10,646 bases of DNA from Pseudomonadota bacterium (lineage in GTDB: Bacteria > Pseudomonadota > Alphaproteobacteria > Micropepsales > Micropepsaceae). Shown one piece after another: positions 1 through 7,249 of this stretch. The translations under genes were made by a program, and so were the position numbers. The stretch is from NCBI GenBank assembly GCA_025360685.1, contig JANYBR010000151.1:1-10646 (forward strand), written 5' to 3'. The notes under the pieces are model-generated. The model ran no database searches. It saw only the letters and a list, made by a program, of their open reading frames with translations, and had not been told where the DNA came from. Each line of letters begins with the position of its first letter. Positions within the stretch are counted from its first letter, which is position 1.

Positions 1-62
1 AACAACGCCGCGTTGGTCGAGACCTTGCGCAGGCTGCCGCAGAACGCCAGCAGCCGGATCAC
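1..62 (-). CDS. NADPH-dependent FMN reductase-type flavoprotein (N-terminal fragment, cut by window edge)
   Basis: Only the first 20 codons lie in the window. From a GTG start (complement of 60-62) they read MIRLLAFCGSLRKVSTNAAL. The hydrophobic first strand followed by GSLRxxSxN is the phosphate-binding loop of the flavodoxin-fold NADPH-dependent FMN reductase / quinone or azo-reductase family, whose members bind FMN and use NAD(P)H to reduce flavin, quinones or similar acceptors in the cytoplasm. The start overlaps the stop of the dehydratase gene upstream (GTGA, positions 59-62), so it is probably the last visible member of the murJ operon and translated by coupling; no separate ribosome binding site is obvious. 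The family call rests on one motif only, and the substrate cannot be told. Confidence 0.72.
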   Translation of the reverse strand, partial: MIRLLAFCGSLRKVSTNAAL

Positions 63-346
63 TTCGCGAATGAGTCCATCGCCGCGGCCAGATCGATGTC
101 CTTCTGGGTCACGCCGCCGGCATCGTGCGTGGAGAGCGTGACTTCGACCTTGTTGTAAACGTTGAACCACTCGGGATGGTGATCCATCTTTTCCGCCTGC
201 AGCGCGGCGCGGCTCATGAACCCGAATGCCTCGCTGAAGTTCGCGAACTCAAACTTGCGTGTGATGGCGTCGCGGCCGGCGACCGGCTTCCACTTCGGCA
301 ACTTCTTCAGCGCGTCCGCGCGCTCCGTGGGCGAGAGTTTTTTCAT
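59..346 (-). CDS. phhB: 4a-hydroxytetrahydrobiopterin (pterin-4a-carbinolamine) dehydratase
   Basis: This 95-residue protein has the usual length of the PCD/DCoH family. The family dehydrates 4a-hydroxytetrahydropterin, recycling the pterin cofactor used by aromatic amino acid hydroxylases. The signature is intact: EKMDHHPEW at 52-60 with the active-site pair His56-His57, then NVYNKVEVTL, then THDAGG with His74-Asp75, matching the three-histidine plus aspartate active site. The ATG is preceded by AAGGAG with a 5-nt spacer (complement of 352-357), the clearest ribosome binding site in this operon. The start overlaps the thpR stop (ATGA, 343-346) and the stop overlaps the flavoprotein start. 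No phenylalanine hydroxylase is in the window, so its partner is unknown; PCD homologues also occur in bacteria without such hydroxylases, where other pterin-related roles (for example with molybdenum cofactor) have been suggested. The symbol is given by family similarity. Confidence 0.93.
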   Translation of the reverse strand: MKKLSPTERADALKKLPKWKPVAGRDAITRKFEFANFSEAFGFMSRAALQAEKMDHHPEWFNVYNKVEVTLSTHDAGGVTQKDIDLAAAMDSFAK

Positions 347-882
347 GTCGGCTCCTTCAGGCGATAGGCGCGTTCGGCGCGATAGATGCTGCCGTCGCTG
401 GTCAGCAGGCTGGAATAGAGGATGAACGCGCCGGCGGGAAACGTTTGGCTGGAATAGAGCGCGTGATCGGTCAGATAGTCCATGACATGGCCCGGCTGCG
501 TGCCGCGCAGCCGCGCCAGGCTGACGTGCGGCGTGAAACGCTTACGATCGGCCGGCTGGCCGACGCGCTGCAGGGCCGTCTCGATCTTGCGCTGCAGATG
601 CATCAGCGCCTCGTTGGGGCGAATTCCGGCCCAGAGTGCGCTCGGGCGCTTGCCGCCAAACTGTCCGACGCTATGCAGAGTCAGCGAGAAGGCCGGCGCC
701 TCGATCAACGACAGAGAGTCGTGGATCGCGTTCATCTCGCGCCCGTCCACCTCGCCGATGAATCGCAAGGTGAGATGCAGCTGCTCGCGCGTCTGCCAGC
801 GCGCACCGGGCACGCCGGTCTGCAGCCGCTGCAGCGACTGTGCCACGTCGTCGGGAAGCGAATGCGCCACGAACAGCCGCAT
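343..882 (-). CDS. thpR: RNA 2',3'-cyclic phosphodiesterase (2'-5' RNA ligase family, ThpR/LigT)
   Basis: This 179-residue protein belongs to the 2H phosphoesterase superfamily. It opens with RLFVAHSLP, the family's first strand, and carries the two catalytic HxT/Sx motifs: HLTL at 36-39 inside LHLTLRFIGEV, and HVSL at 119-122 inside RFTPHVSLAR. The second motif has serine instead of threonine, a common variant. Family members hydrolyse 2',3'-cyclic phosphates on RNA ends to 2'-phosphates and can join 2'-5' linkages in vitro; the physiological role is poorly known. The length matches the family (about 175-190 residues). The ATG lies 3 nt after the murJ stop, with a GAAGG-like site about 8 nt upstream inside the end of murJ, and the stop overlaps the dehydratase start, so it is an internal gene of the operon. 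Confidence 0.93.
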   Translation of the reverse strand: MRLFVAHSLPDDVAQSLQRLQTGVPGARWQTREQLHLTLRFIGEVDGREMNAIHDSLSLIEAPAFSLTLHSVGQFGGKRPSALWAGIRPNEALMHLQRKIETALQRVGQPADRKRFTPHVSLARLRGTQPGHVMDYLTDHALYSSQTFPAGAFILYSSLLTSDGSIYRAERAYRLKEPT

Positions 883-885
883 GGC

Positions 886-2421
886 TCACGCCTTCGCGCC
901 GAAACGGCCGAGCGGCAACAGGCGGCGCAACAGCAACGCGATCAGCCCATAAGCAATGCCGGCGAGCAGGATGGCGGCGCCAAGCAGCATCTCCTTGTGG
1001 TAGTGCGCGATATGGACATAGGTCTCGCCCAGCCAGACGCCGGCCAGAGCTGCCGCGCCCGTCGCCGCCGCCGCCAGGAAAATCGCAGGTAGGGCGCGCG
1101 TGAAGTGTGACTCGATCGTGAGCAGGTCGCGGCGCAACGCCAGCCAGAGAAGTAGGCTGACATTGGCCCAGGAACCGAACGAGGTTCCGAGCGCCACGCC
1201 AACCGCACCGAGATGGAAGCCCCACACGAGAATGAGTTTCAGGCCCACATTGACGACCACCGCAAGGATGGTCGCGCGCACCGGTGTGGCCGTGTCGCCG
1301 CGGGCATAGAAGGTCGCCGCCACCACACGCACCAGAACGAATGCCGGAAGTCCCACGCCGTATGCCGCCAACGCGGTTGCGGAGACATCTGCCGCCGCAA
1401 TCGAGAATGCGCCGTGCGCGAACAGCGCGCGCATGATGGTCTGCGGGACCAGGATGAAGGCGGCCGCGAAGGGCAAGGTCAGGAACAGGCCGAGCGCCGC
1501 GGCATTGTTCTGCGCCGCATCCGCTCCCGCCCGGTCGTTCATCGCGACCCGGCGCGACATTTCCGGCAGCAGCACGGTGGCGAGCGCGATTCCGAGCGTG
1601 CCGAGCGGCAGCTGGTTGATGCGGTCGGCATAATTGATGGCCGTCAGGACGCCGGCGGGCAGGAAGCTTGCGATGATCGTGTCGATGAAGAGACCGATCT
1701 GCACGCTTGCCGAACCCAGGGTCGCGGCGCCCAGCGCCAGCAGGAACTCCTTCATCTGCACCGACCAGCGCGGCCATGCGAGGCGCAACCAGATCTTCGC
1801 GCGCGCTGCCGCCCAGACGATGAAGATGAGTTGCAGGACGCCGGCCAGCAAGACACCCCATGACGCCGCGTATCCCGCATTGCTGAACCAGCGCGCGTAA
1901 AGCAGGGTGCCGATGATGGCGAGGTTGAGAAAGATCGACCAGGCCGCGGCCGCTGCGAAGCGCTCATGCGCGTTGAGCATGGCCGAAAGCTGCACCGCCA
2001 CGACCGTCAGGATGAGGTAGGGAAAGGTGATGCGCGAAATATCGATCGCGAATGCGCCCTGGCCCGGATGCGCGGTGAAGCCGGGCGCCATGACGGCGAC
2101 GATCTGCGGCATGAACACCAGCGCGGCGACAAGCAGAGAAATCTGCGCCGCCATCTGCCAGGAGAAGACCCGGTCGGCGAAGCTGTCCGCCGCCCTATCG
2201 CCGTCGCGCGTCCGTAGCGCGGCATAGCGCGGGATGAAGGCGACATTGAACGCGCCTTCGGCAAAGATGCCGCGAAAACTGTTCGGCAGGCGCAGCGCCA
2301 CGAAATAGGCGTCCGACAGCAATCCGTCGCCGAGGATCGCGGCCATGACGATGTTCTGCACAAAGCCGGCAATGCGCGACAGAAAGGTGAACCCGCCGAC
2401 GGAGAGCAGCCGCTTGAACAT
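886..2421 (-). CDS. murJ: MurJ lipid II flippase (MviN family)
   Basis: The 511-residue polytopic inner-membrane protein matches MurJ in length and layout (about 14 membrane segments). MurJ flips lipid II across the inner membrane for peptidoglycan synthesis. Recognisable blocks are the N-terminal LSRIAGFVQN, SDAYFVALRLPN and IFAEGAFNVAFIPRYA (about 14-70) and NYADRINQLPLGTLGIAL in the middle, which holds the arginine equivalent to E. coli Arg270. Aligning by eye, E. coli Arg18, Asp39 and Arg52 correspond to Arg16, Asp37 and Arg50, but E. coli Arg24-Asp25 correspond to Gln22-Asn23, an unusual change in the charged central cavity. The ATG directly abuts the TAG stop of the arylesterase (2422-2424) with no convincing ribosome binding site, so coupled translation is likely. 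In many proteobacteria murJ sits near glnD or other genes; the arylesterase and thpR neighbours here are different. Confidence 0.95.
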   Translation of the reverse strand: MFKRLLSVGGFTFLSRIAGFVQNIVMAAILGDGLLSDAYFVALRLPNSFRGIFAEGAFNVAFIPRYAALRTRDGDRAADSFADRVFSWQMAAQISLLVAALVFMPQIVAVMAPGFTAHPGQGAFAIDISRITFPYLILTVVAVQLSAMLNAHERFAAAAAWSIFLNLAIIGTLLYARWFSNAGYAASWGVLLAGVLQLIFIVWAAARAKIWLRLAWPRWSVQMKEFLLALGAATLGSASVQIGLFIDTIIASFLPAGVLTAINYADRINQLPLGTLGIALATVLLPEMSRRVAMNDRAGADAAQNNAAALGLFLTLPFAAAFILVPQTIMRALFAHGAFSIAAADVSATALAAYGVGLPAFVLVRVVAATFYARGDTATPVRATILAVVVNVGLKLILVWGFHLGAVGVALGTSFGSWANVSLLLWLALRRDLLTIESHFTRALPAIFLAAAATGAAALAGVWLGETYVHIAHYHKEMLLGAAILLAGIAYGLIALLLRRLLPLGRFGAKA

Positions 2422-3057
2422 CTATTGCTTCGCTTGCAGCACGAGCCGCCTGACAAAGGGAAGCATGCGGTCGGCGATGATCTTCACTCCGGCAGGGTTG
2501 GGATGGATGCCGTCGGCCTGATTCAGCTTCGGATCGGTGGCAACGCCATCCAGGATAAAGGGATAGAACAGCACGTCATACCGTTTGGCCAGCCTGGGAT
2601 AGATGGCGTCGAACTGCGCCGCATATTCGGGACCAAGGTTGCGCGGCGCCTTCATGCCGGTCAGCAGCACGGCGATATGCGCGGCCTGCAGGCGCGTCAG
2701 AATCGCCGACAGGTTCTTCTCGGTCTCGGCCGGCGATTGCCCACGCAGCGCATCGTTCGAGCCAAGCTCGATGATCGCCGCCTGCGGATGATCGGCGAGC
2801 GACCAGTCCAGCCGCGCCAGACCGCCGGCGCTGGTATCGCCCGACACCCCGGCATTGATGATCTTCACGTTCGTGCCCGACGCATTGAGCCGTGCCTCGA
2901 GCACGGCAGTGAGATCGAGACCGGGAGGCACGCCGAGGCCCTGCGTCAGGCTGGTGCCGAGCGCCAGAATTTTCACCGGCGCGGCATGCGTCGCCGTCGC
3001 CAGCATGGCAAAAGCGCCGATCATGATAAGCATGCGCTTGATCCGGGCCACGTTCAT
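2422..3057 (-). CDS. tesA: secreted SGNH/GDSL arylesterase (TesA-like acyl hydrolase)
   Basis: The 211-residue protein has a signal peptide: a positive N-terminus (NVARIKR), a hydrophobic core at about 9-20, and a probable cleavage after THA (residue 25) before APVKI. All SGNH blocks are visible: block I LGTSLTQG with nucleophile Ser36, block II Gly73 in AGVSGDTS, block III GSND at 99-102, and block V DGIHPN with Asp182 and His185. The usual GDSL is GTSL here, so Asp is replaced by Thr next to the nucleophile; this variant occurs in some relatives and the catalytic residues remain. TesA-type enzymes are periplasmic esterases, thioesterases or lysophospholipases. The gene is the first of the minus-strand operon and diverges from the ybbA-like gene after 36 bp, as tesA does in E. 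coli, which supports the subfamily call. The upstream ribosome binding site is weak. The true substrate is unknown. Confidence 0.88.
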   Translation of the reverse strand: MNVARIKRMLIMIGAFAMLATATHAAPVKILALGTSLTQGLGVPPGLDLTAVLEARLNASGTNVKIINAGVSGDTSAGGLARLDWSLADHPQAAIIELGSNDALRGQSPAETEKNLSAILTRLQAAHIAVLLTGMKAPRNLGPEYAAQFDAIYPRLAKRYDVLFYPFILDGVATDPKLNQADGIHPNPAGVKIIADRMLPFVRRLVLQAKQ

Positions 3058-3093
3058 CCCATATCGCCTGTAGTTCCGAAGGCCGAGTCACCG

Positions 3094-3786
3094 ATGCAGA
3101 ATCCCGCACCCGCCATCGATTTGGAAGATGTAACACTGACCTTGTCCAGCGCGGCCGGGCCTGTACACATTCTGGTCGGCGTGTCTCTCGCGGTCGGCGC
3201 AGGCGAGACGGTGGCGTTGCTGGGACCGTCGGGCTCCGGAAAGTCATCCTTGCTCATGGTGGCGGCAGGTCTCGAAGCAGCAACGTCGGGCCGGGTCATC
3301 GTGGCCGGCACCGACATCACGCGCATGGGCGAAGACGGTCTGGCACGCTTCCGGTGCGGCCATGTCGGCATCGTGTTCCAGTCGTTCCACCTCATCCAGA
3401 CCATGACCGCGCTGGAGAATGTCGCCGTGCCGCTGGAGCTTGCCAGCACGGCGGAAGCGTTCGAACGCGCCAAGGCGGAACTGGAGGCCGTCGGCCTTGG
3501 TGCGCGGCTCGATCACTATCCGGGCCAGCTTTCCGGCGGCGAGCAGCAGCGCGTTGCGCTGGCGCGCGCCATTGCACCGCGTCCCGCCGTTCTGTTCGCC
3601 GACGAACCGACCGGCAATCTCGATGGCCAGACCGGAGCCGATGTCGCCGACTTGCTTTTCGCCCTGCATGCACGCTCACAGACGACATTGTTTCTCGTGA
3701 CACATGAGGAAAGCCTGGCCAAGCGCTGCGGACGCATCGTCCGGCTGAACGATGGCCGCATCGTGGCGGATTCACGCGCCGCATGA
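3094..3786 (+). CDS. ybbA: ABC transporter ATP-binding protein, YbbA/LolD type
   Basis: The 230-residue ATPase has every ABC motif: Walker A GPSGSGKS (44-51), Q-loop Gln96 in IVFQSFHL, signature LSGGEQQ (146-152), Walker B AVLFADE (165-171), D-loop GNLD (174-177) and switch His204 in LVTHEES. LSGGEQQRVALARA followed by FADEPTGNLD is typical of the MacB/LolD/YbbA (MacB-type, type VII) group, which powers mechanotransmission by FtsX-like permeases rather than classic substrate translocation. The reading frame stays open upstream to about 2425, but that stretch is antisense to the arylesterase; the ATG at 3094 gives the family's N-terminus and has only a weak GAAGG 11 nt upstream. The stop overlaps the permease start (ATGA, 3783-3786). 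Its place facing a tesA-like gene argues for YbbA over LolD. The cargo of YbbA-YbbP is not established. Confidence 0.92.
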   Translation: MQNPAPAIDLEDVTLTLSSAAGPVHILVGVSLAVGAGETVALLGPSGSGKSSLLMVAAGLEAATSGRVIVAGTDITRMGEDGLARFRCGHVGIVFQSFHLIQTMTALENVAVPLELASTAEAFERAKAELEAVGLGARLDHYPGQLSGGEQQRVALARAIAPRPAVLFADEPTGNLDGQTGADVADLLFALHARSQTTLFLVTHEESLAKRCGRIVRLNDGRIVADSRAA

Positions 3787-6314
3787 GCACATTCCTGCTT
3801 GCGCTAAAGTTTGCACGCCGCGAGATGCAGGCGCGCCTGTCCGGCTTTCGCATCTTCTTTGCGTGCCTGGTGCTTGGCGTCGCCGCCATCGCGGGCGTTG
3901 AATCGCTGTCCGAAGCGTTTCTGACCGGACTGGCCGAACAGGGACGCACGCTTCTGGACGGCGATGTGGTGGTGCATCTCGTGCATCGGCCGACGGCAGA
4001 CAATGAGCTGCGCTTTCTTTCGCGCCACGGACCTGTCTCCGAGACCGTGTCGATGCGCGGCATGGCGTATGCGCTGAAGAACGGCGCCGAGGCGGAACGG
4101 CAACTGGTTGAGCTCAAGGCGGTCGACTCGGCCTATCCGTTTTTCGGCGCGGTCGTCCTGGCGCCGGCTCAGAGGTTGTCGGCCGCGCTGGCCTGCACTG
4201 GTGCCATTTGCGGCGCGGTGGCGGAACAGACCTTGCTGGACCGGTTGCAGCTTGGGCCTGGCGGCCTCTTGAAGATCGGAACCCAGACCTTTCGCGTCAG
4301 CGCAGCGTTGACGAGCGAACCGGACCGCATCGCCGGCGGATTCAGTCTCGGTCCGCACGTCATCATCGGGGTGGCCGCGCTGGCACGAACCGGGCTCGTC
4401 ACCCTCGGCAGTCTGATCGACTACAACTATCACGTGGTTCTCCCGGCCGACGCGTCGATCGCCGGATTCAAGGCCGAGGCAACGGCCGCGTTTCCCGACG
4501 GTGGTTGGGACATCCGGGATCGCAGCGATGCGGCACCCGGAATCCGGCGTTTCGTCGAACAGGTGACGATGTTTCTCACGCTCGTCGGATTGACGGCGCT
4601 GGCGGTTGGCGGCGTCGGTGCGGCGCAGGCTGTCACCGCGTTCCTCGACCGAAAGCGTGAGGAAATCGCGACACTCAAATCGTTGGGCGCAGACGGCGCG
4701 CTCATTTTTCTCGTCTACTTTCTTCAGGTCATGCTCATCGCAGTGGTCGCGGTCGTCGTAGGATTAGTACTCGGCGCTGTGGTGCCGTTTGCAATTCAAT
4801 ACGTCTACGGCAGCGACATTCCGGCACCAACCCATTTCGCGCTCTATCCCAAGCAGCTGCTGCTGGCGGCGACGTTCGGATTGCTCTCCGCGGTGGCGTG
4901 TTCGGTGCCGCCGCTGGCGCGGGCGCGGCTGATCGCTCCGGCCAGTCTATTCCGCGATCTGGTAGCGCCGGCCGACGCGCGCGGCGCGCTGCCCTATCTC
5001 ATCGCAGCGGCTGTGGCGGGTGCGCTGGTCGTCGGCCTCGCGTTGCTGCTGGCACCCTCCCCGTTTTTTGCCGCCGAGTTTCTCGGCGGCGCGGCGGCAG
5101 GGCTCGTGGCACTGCGCCTGATTGCGGAAGTACTGCGCGCCGCGCTCAGGCGATTGCCGCGGCCGCGTGCACCAGGTCCACGCCTGGCACTGGCGAACCT
5201 GACGCGGCCTGGGGCTGCGACCACGGGTGTGATAACCGCGCTCGGTCTCGGCCTGACGTTGCTCGCAACCGTTTCGCTTCTGAATCACACTATAGCGGCG
5301 CAGGTGAAGGACCGCCTGCCCGGAACCGCGCCGAGCTTTTTCTTCGTCGACATCCAGCCCGGAGAGACCGAGCGTTTCGACAAGCTCATCAAGAGTGTTT
5401 CCAGCGCGCAGGATTTCAAGCGCACGCCGATGATCCGTGGACGGATTGTCGCCATCAAGGGCGTGCCGGCCAAGGACGCGCCGGTGGCACCCGAGGCGAA
5501 ATGGGCCGTGAATGGCGACCGCGGCATCACCTATGCAGCAACGCCGCCCGAGGGGACGGTGCTTACGCAGGGCCAGTGGTGGGCCGCCGACTATAGCGGC
5601 CCGACGTTGATTTCCTTCGATCAGTCGCTGGCGGAAGGCATGGGACTGAAGCTCGGCGATACGCTCACCTTGAACGTGCTCGGCCGCGAAATCGAGGGAC
5701 GCATCGCGAGCCTGCGGAAAGTCGATTTCACGACCGGCAACCAGAATTTCATCATCGTCGTATCGCCCGGACTCATCGACCACGCGCCGCATTCCTTCCT
5801 GGCGACGGTGCGAGTCGCGCCCGCCGACGAGGAAAAATTGTACCGCTTGGTTACCGACGCCTTTCCGAACATTTCGACGGTGCGCGTGAAGGACGCCATC
5901 GCGCAGGTCAACGGATTGCTCCAGCAACTGTCCGACGGCATGCGCGCGGCCAGCCTCCTTACAATTCTGTCAGGATTGCTGGTTCTGGCCGGAGCGATCG
6001 CGGCCGGCAGCCGATCACGCCTTTATGACGCCACAGTGTTGAAGGTACTGGGGGCTACGCGCCTCCGCATCGCTACAGTTTACATCATAGAATACGGTGC
6101 TTTGGGCGTTTTAACCGGTGTCCTGGCGCTTTGTGTTGGAACCTTCGCGGCAGGCCTCATCTGCCAGCAGGTGCTGGAAGTGCCGCTGAACTTTGACCTT
6201 GGAGTCGCAGCGCTGACGGTTCTGGGCGGCGGCGCCGCGACCCTGGTTTTCGGGCTGGCGGGCGCCTGGACGGCGCTTTCGGCTCGACCGGCCATCCAGT
6301 TGCGCAGTCCTTGA
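3783..6314 (+). CDS. ybbP: ABC transporter permease, YbbP type (two FtsX domains)
   Basis: The 843-residue membrane protein is slightly longer than E. coli YbbP (about 800). Membrane segment 1 follows an N-terminal amphipathic stretch (FRIFFACLVLGVAAIAGV, about 22-39). A large periplasmic domain follows, with features such as LLDGDVVVHLVHRP. The first FtsX domain is at about 257-350, with the coupling motif DRKREEIATLKSLGA; a middle membrane pair is at about 400-450; another segment follows NLTRPGAATTG at about 475-500, then a second periplasmic domain. The C-terminal FtsX domain is at about 720-840, with ATVLKVLGATRLRI. The two LKxLGA loops are where FtsX-type permeases contact the ATPase. 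It forms a complex with the upstream ATPase, by coupled translation through the 4-nt overlap. The likely role is moving or releasing a lipid, lipoprotein or hydrophobic compound at the inner membrane, which is inferred and not proven. Confidence 0.92.
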   Translation: MSTFLLALKFARREMQARLSGFRIFFACLVLGVAAIAGVESLSEAFLTGLAEQGRTLLDGDVVVHLVHRPTADNELRFLSRHGPVSETVSMRGMAYALKNGAEAERQLVELKAVDSAYPFFGAVVLAPAQRLSAALACTGAICGAVAEQTLLDRLQLGPGGLLKIGTQTFRVSAALTSEPDRIAGGFSLGPHVIIGVAALARTGLVTLGSLIDYNYHVVLPADASIAGFKAEATAAFPDGGWDIRDRSDAAPGIRRFVEQVTMFLTLVGLTALAVGGVGAAQAVTAFLDRKREEIATLKSLGADGALIFLVYFLQVMLIAVVAVVVGLVLGAVVPFAIQYVYGSDIPAPTHFALYPKQLLLAATFGLLSAVACSVPPLARARLIAPASLFRDLVAPADARGALPYLIAAAVAGALVVGLALLLAPSPFFAAEFLGGAAAGLVALRLIAEVLRAALRRLPRPRAPGPRLALANLTRPGAATTGVITALGLGLTLLATVSLLNHTIAAQVKDRLPGTAPSFFFVDIQPGETERFDKLIKSVSSAQDFKRTPMIRGRIVAIKGVPAKDAPVAPEAKWAVNGDRGITYAATPPEGTVLTQGQWWAADYSGPTLISFDQSLAEGMGLKLGDTLTLNVLGREIEGRIASLRKVDFTTGNQNFIIVVSPGLIDHAPHSFLATVRVAPADEEKLYRLVTDAFPNISTVRVKDAIAQVNGLLQQLSDGMRAASLLTILSGLLVLAGAIAAGSRSRLYDATVLKVLGATRLRIATVYIIEYGALGVLTGVLALCVGTFAAGLICQQVLEVPLNFDLGVAALTVLGGGAATLVFGLAGAWTALSARPAIQLRSP

Positions 6315-6341
6315 TAAGAGACTGCCGAAACACGATATAAT
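6311..6341 (+). promoter_or_regulatory. candidate sigma-70-type promoter of the Bax-inhibitor-1 gene
   Basis: A perfect TATAAT lies at 6336-6341. A -35-like TTGATA at 6311-6316, overlapping the ybbP stop, precedes it with a 19-nt spacer, a little longer than the optimal 17. Transcription would begin near 6348, leaving a short leader of about 34 nt with the AGGAAGGA ribosome binding site at 6368-6375. TATAAT is rare in DNA of this composition, which makes the match more meaningful. The element would make the downstream gene independent of the ybbA-ybbP operon. Confidence 0.55.
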
Positions 6342-6381
6342 ACGCGGACCGGCCCACTGCGCCGGAAAGGAAGGATTTGCG

Positions 6382-7125
6382 ATGGCTGACTATGACAACC
6401 GGGTTTTGCGGGGCCAGACGGGTGCCGTTGCCGGAATAGATGCCGGCCTGCGCAGCTACATGCTGCGCGTCTACAACTACATGCTGGTGGGCCTGCTGCT
6501 CACCGGAGCGACGGCCTATCTCGTGGCCGACGTGCCGCAAGTGCGAGAGCTGTTCTTCGCGGTTAATCCGCAGACCGGCCGCATGGGCATGTCGATGCTC
6601 GGATGGATCGCGCTGTTCGCGCCGCTTGGGCTCGTCCTGTTTCTGTCGTTTCGTCTCAATCGCATGAGTTTGGCGACGGCGCAGATGACGTTCTGGGTTT
6701 ACGCCGCGATCATGGGCATCGGACTCGCACCGGTGGTTCTCGCCTACACGGGCGCGAGCGTGGCGCAGACGTTCTTCATCACGGCCGCCACGTTCGGCGC
6801 CATGAGCCTGTGGGGCTATACGACGCGCACGGACTTGACGGGTTTTGGCTCGTTCCTGTTCATGGGCCTGATCGGCATCATCATCGCCTCGGTCGTCAGC
6901 TTCTTCGTCCAGTCGACGATGATGATGTGGATTATCTCGGTCGCCGGCGTGCTGATCTTCACGGGCCTGACCGCCTATGACACGCAATGGATCAAGAACA
7001 ACTATGCCGCCTCGGACGACGGCGCGACGGCCGGCAAGAAAGCGATCTTCGGCGCGCTGAAGCTCTATCTCGACTTCGTCAACCTGTTCCTGATGCTGCT
7101 GCGCCTGATGGGCAGCCGCCGCTAA
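6382..7125 (+). CDS. Bax inhibitor-1/YccA family multi-pass inner-membrane protein
   Basis: The 247-residue protein has about seven hydrophobic membrane segments after a short polar N-terminus, starting with the block around NYMLVGLLLTGATAYLVA and ending with LYLDFVNLFLMLLRLMGSRR. The length and the C-terminal signatures AYDTQWIK and LYLDFVNLFL place it in the BI-1 (UPF0005) family. Asp200 and Asp231 sit where the paired aspartates of the Bacillus homologue YetJ form a pH-sensitive calcium-leak gate, so calcium or cation leak is a reasonable guess. Bacterial members of the family (for example YbhL and YccA, the latter an FtsH modulator in E. coli) are otherwise poorly defined. The ATG has a strong AGGAAGGA site 6 nt upstream. 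The gene appears monocistronic, framed by the promoter at 6311-6341 and the terminator at 7144-7178. Confidence 0.92.
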   Translation: MADYDNRVLRGQTGAVAGIDAGLRSYMLRVYNYMLVGLLLTGATAYLVADVPQVRELFFAVNPQTGRMGMSMLGWIALFAPLGLVLFLSFRLNRMSLATAQMTFWVYAAIMGIGLAPVVLAYTGASVAQTFFITAATFGAMSLWGYTTRTDLTGFGSFLFMGLIGIIIASVVSFFVQSTMMMWIISVAGVLIFTGLTAYDTQWIKNNYAASDDGATAGKKAIFGALKLYLDFVNLFLMLLRLMGSRR

Positions 7126-7143
7126 GGTCAGCTTCCAGATTGC

Positions 7144-7178
7144 AAAGGGCTCCGATGGCGACATCGGGGCCCTTTTTT
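7144..7178 (+). terminator. Rho-independent terminator of the Bax-inhibitor-1 gene
   Basis: GGGCTCCGATG (7147-7157) pairs with CATCGGGGCCC (7162-7172) over 11 base pairs, one of them G-U, closing a GCGA loop of the stable GNRA type. Six T residues follow at 7173-7178, and the three A residues at 7144-7146 can extend the stem into the T-run. It starts 18 nt after the stop codon. The A-rich left flank means it could also work weakly in the opposite direction. Confidence 0.9.
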
Positions 7179-7187
7179 CATTCAGAT

Positions 7188-7221
7188 CGTCATTACCCGG
7201 CGCGCAGCGTCCGGGTGACCC
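7188..7221 (+). repeat. palindromic intergenic repeat, copy A of an inverted pair
   Basis: CGTCATTACCCGG ... CCGGGTGACCC forms an 8-bp stem (7193-7200 with 7211-7218, including one T-G pair) around a 10-nt loop. The outer sequences CGTCAT and GACCC recur, inverted, in copy B at 7250-7295. Hairpins flanked by GTCAT and GACCC resemble intergenic repeats I know from several alphaproteobacterial genomes. It lies just beyond the terminator and has no coding role. Confidence 0.6.
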
Positions 7222-7249
7222 AATTTGCCGGAGCAGCGAGAGTGAAAAT

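Noticed and set aside
671..1861. Long open frame (396 codons) on the minus strand inside murJ
   Set aside because: It lies in another frame of murJ, is rich in Arg/Gly/Ala as expected from GC-rich third positions, and has no family motif.
2425..3093. N-terminal extension of the YbbA-type ATPase to 453 residues
   Set aside because: The extension is antisense to the arylesterase, has no domain, and the ABC domain begins naturally at the ATG at 3094.
4947..5927. Long antisense open frame (326 codons) across ybbP
   Set aside because: It is antisense to a well-supported permease, has a His/Arg/Gln-rich composition typical of the opposite strand, and has no motif or start site.
6157..7164. Antisense open frame (335 codons) opposite the Bax-inhibitor-1 gene
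   Set aside because: It is opposite a clear membrane-protein family and its composition is low-complexity Arg/Glu/His; no domain is seen.
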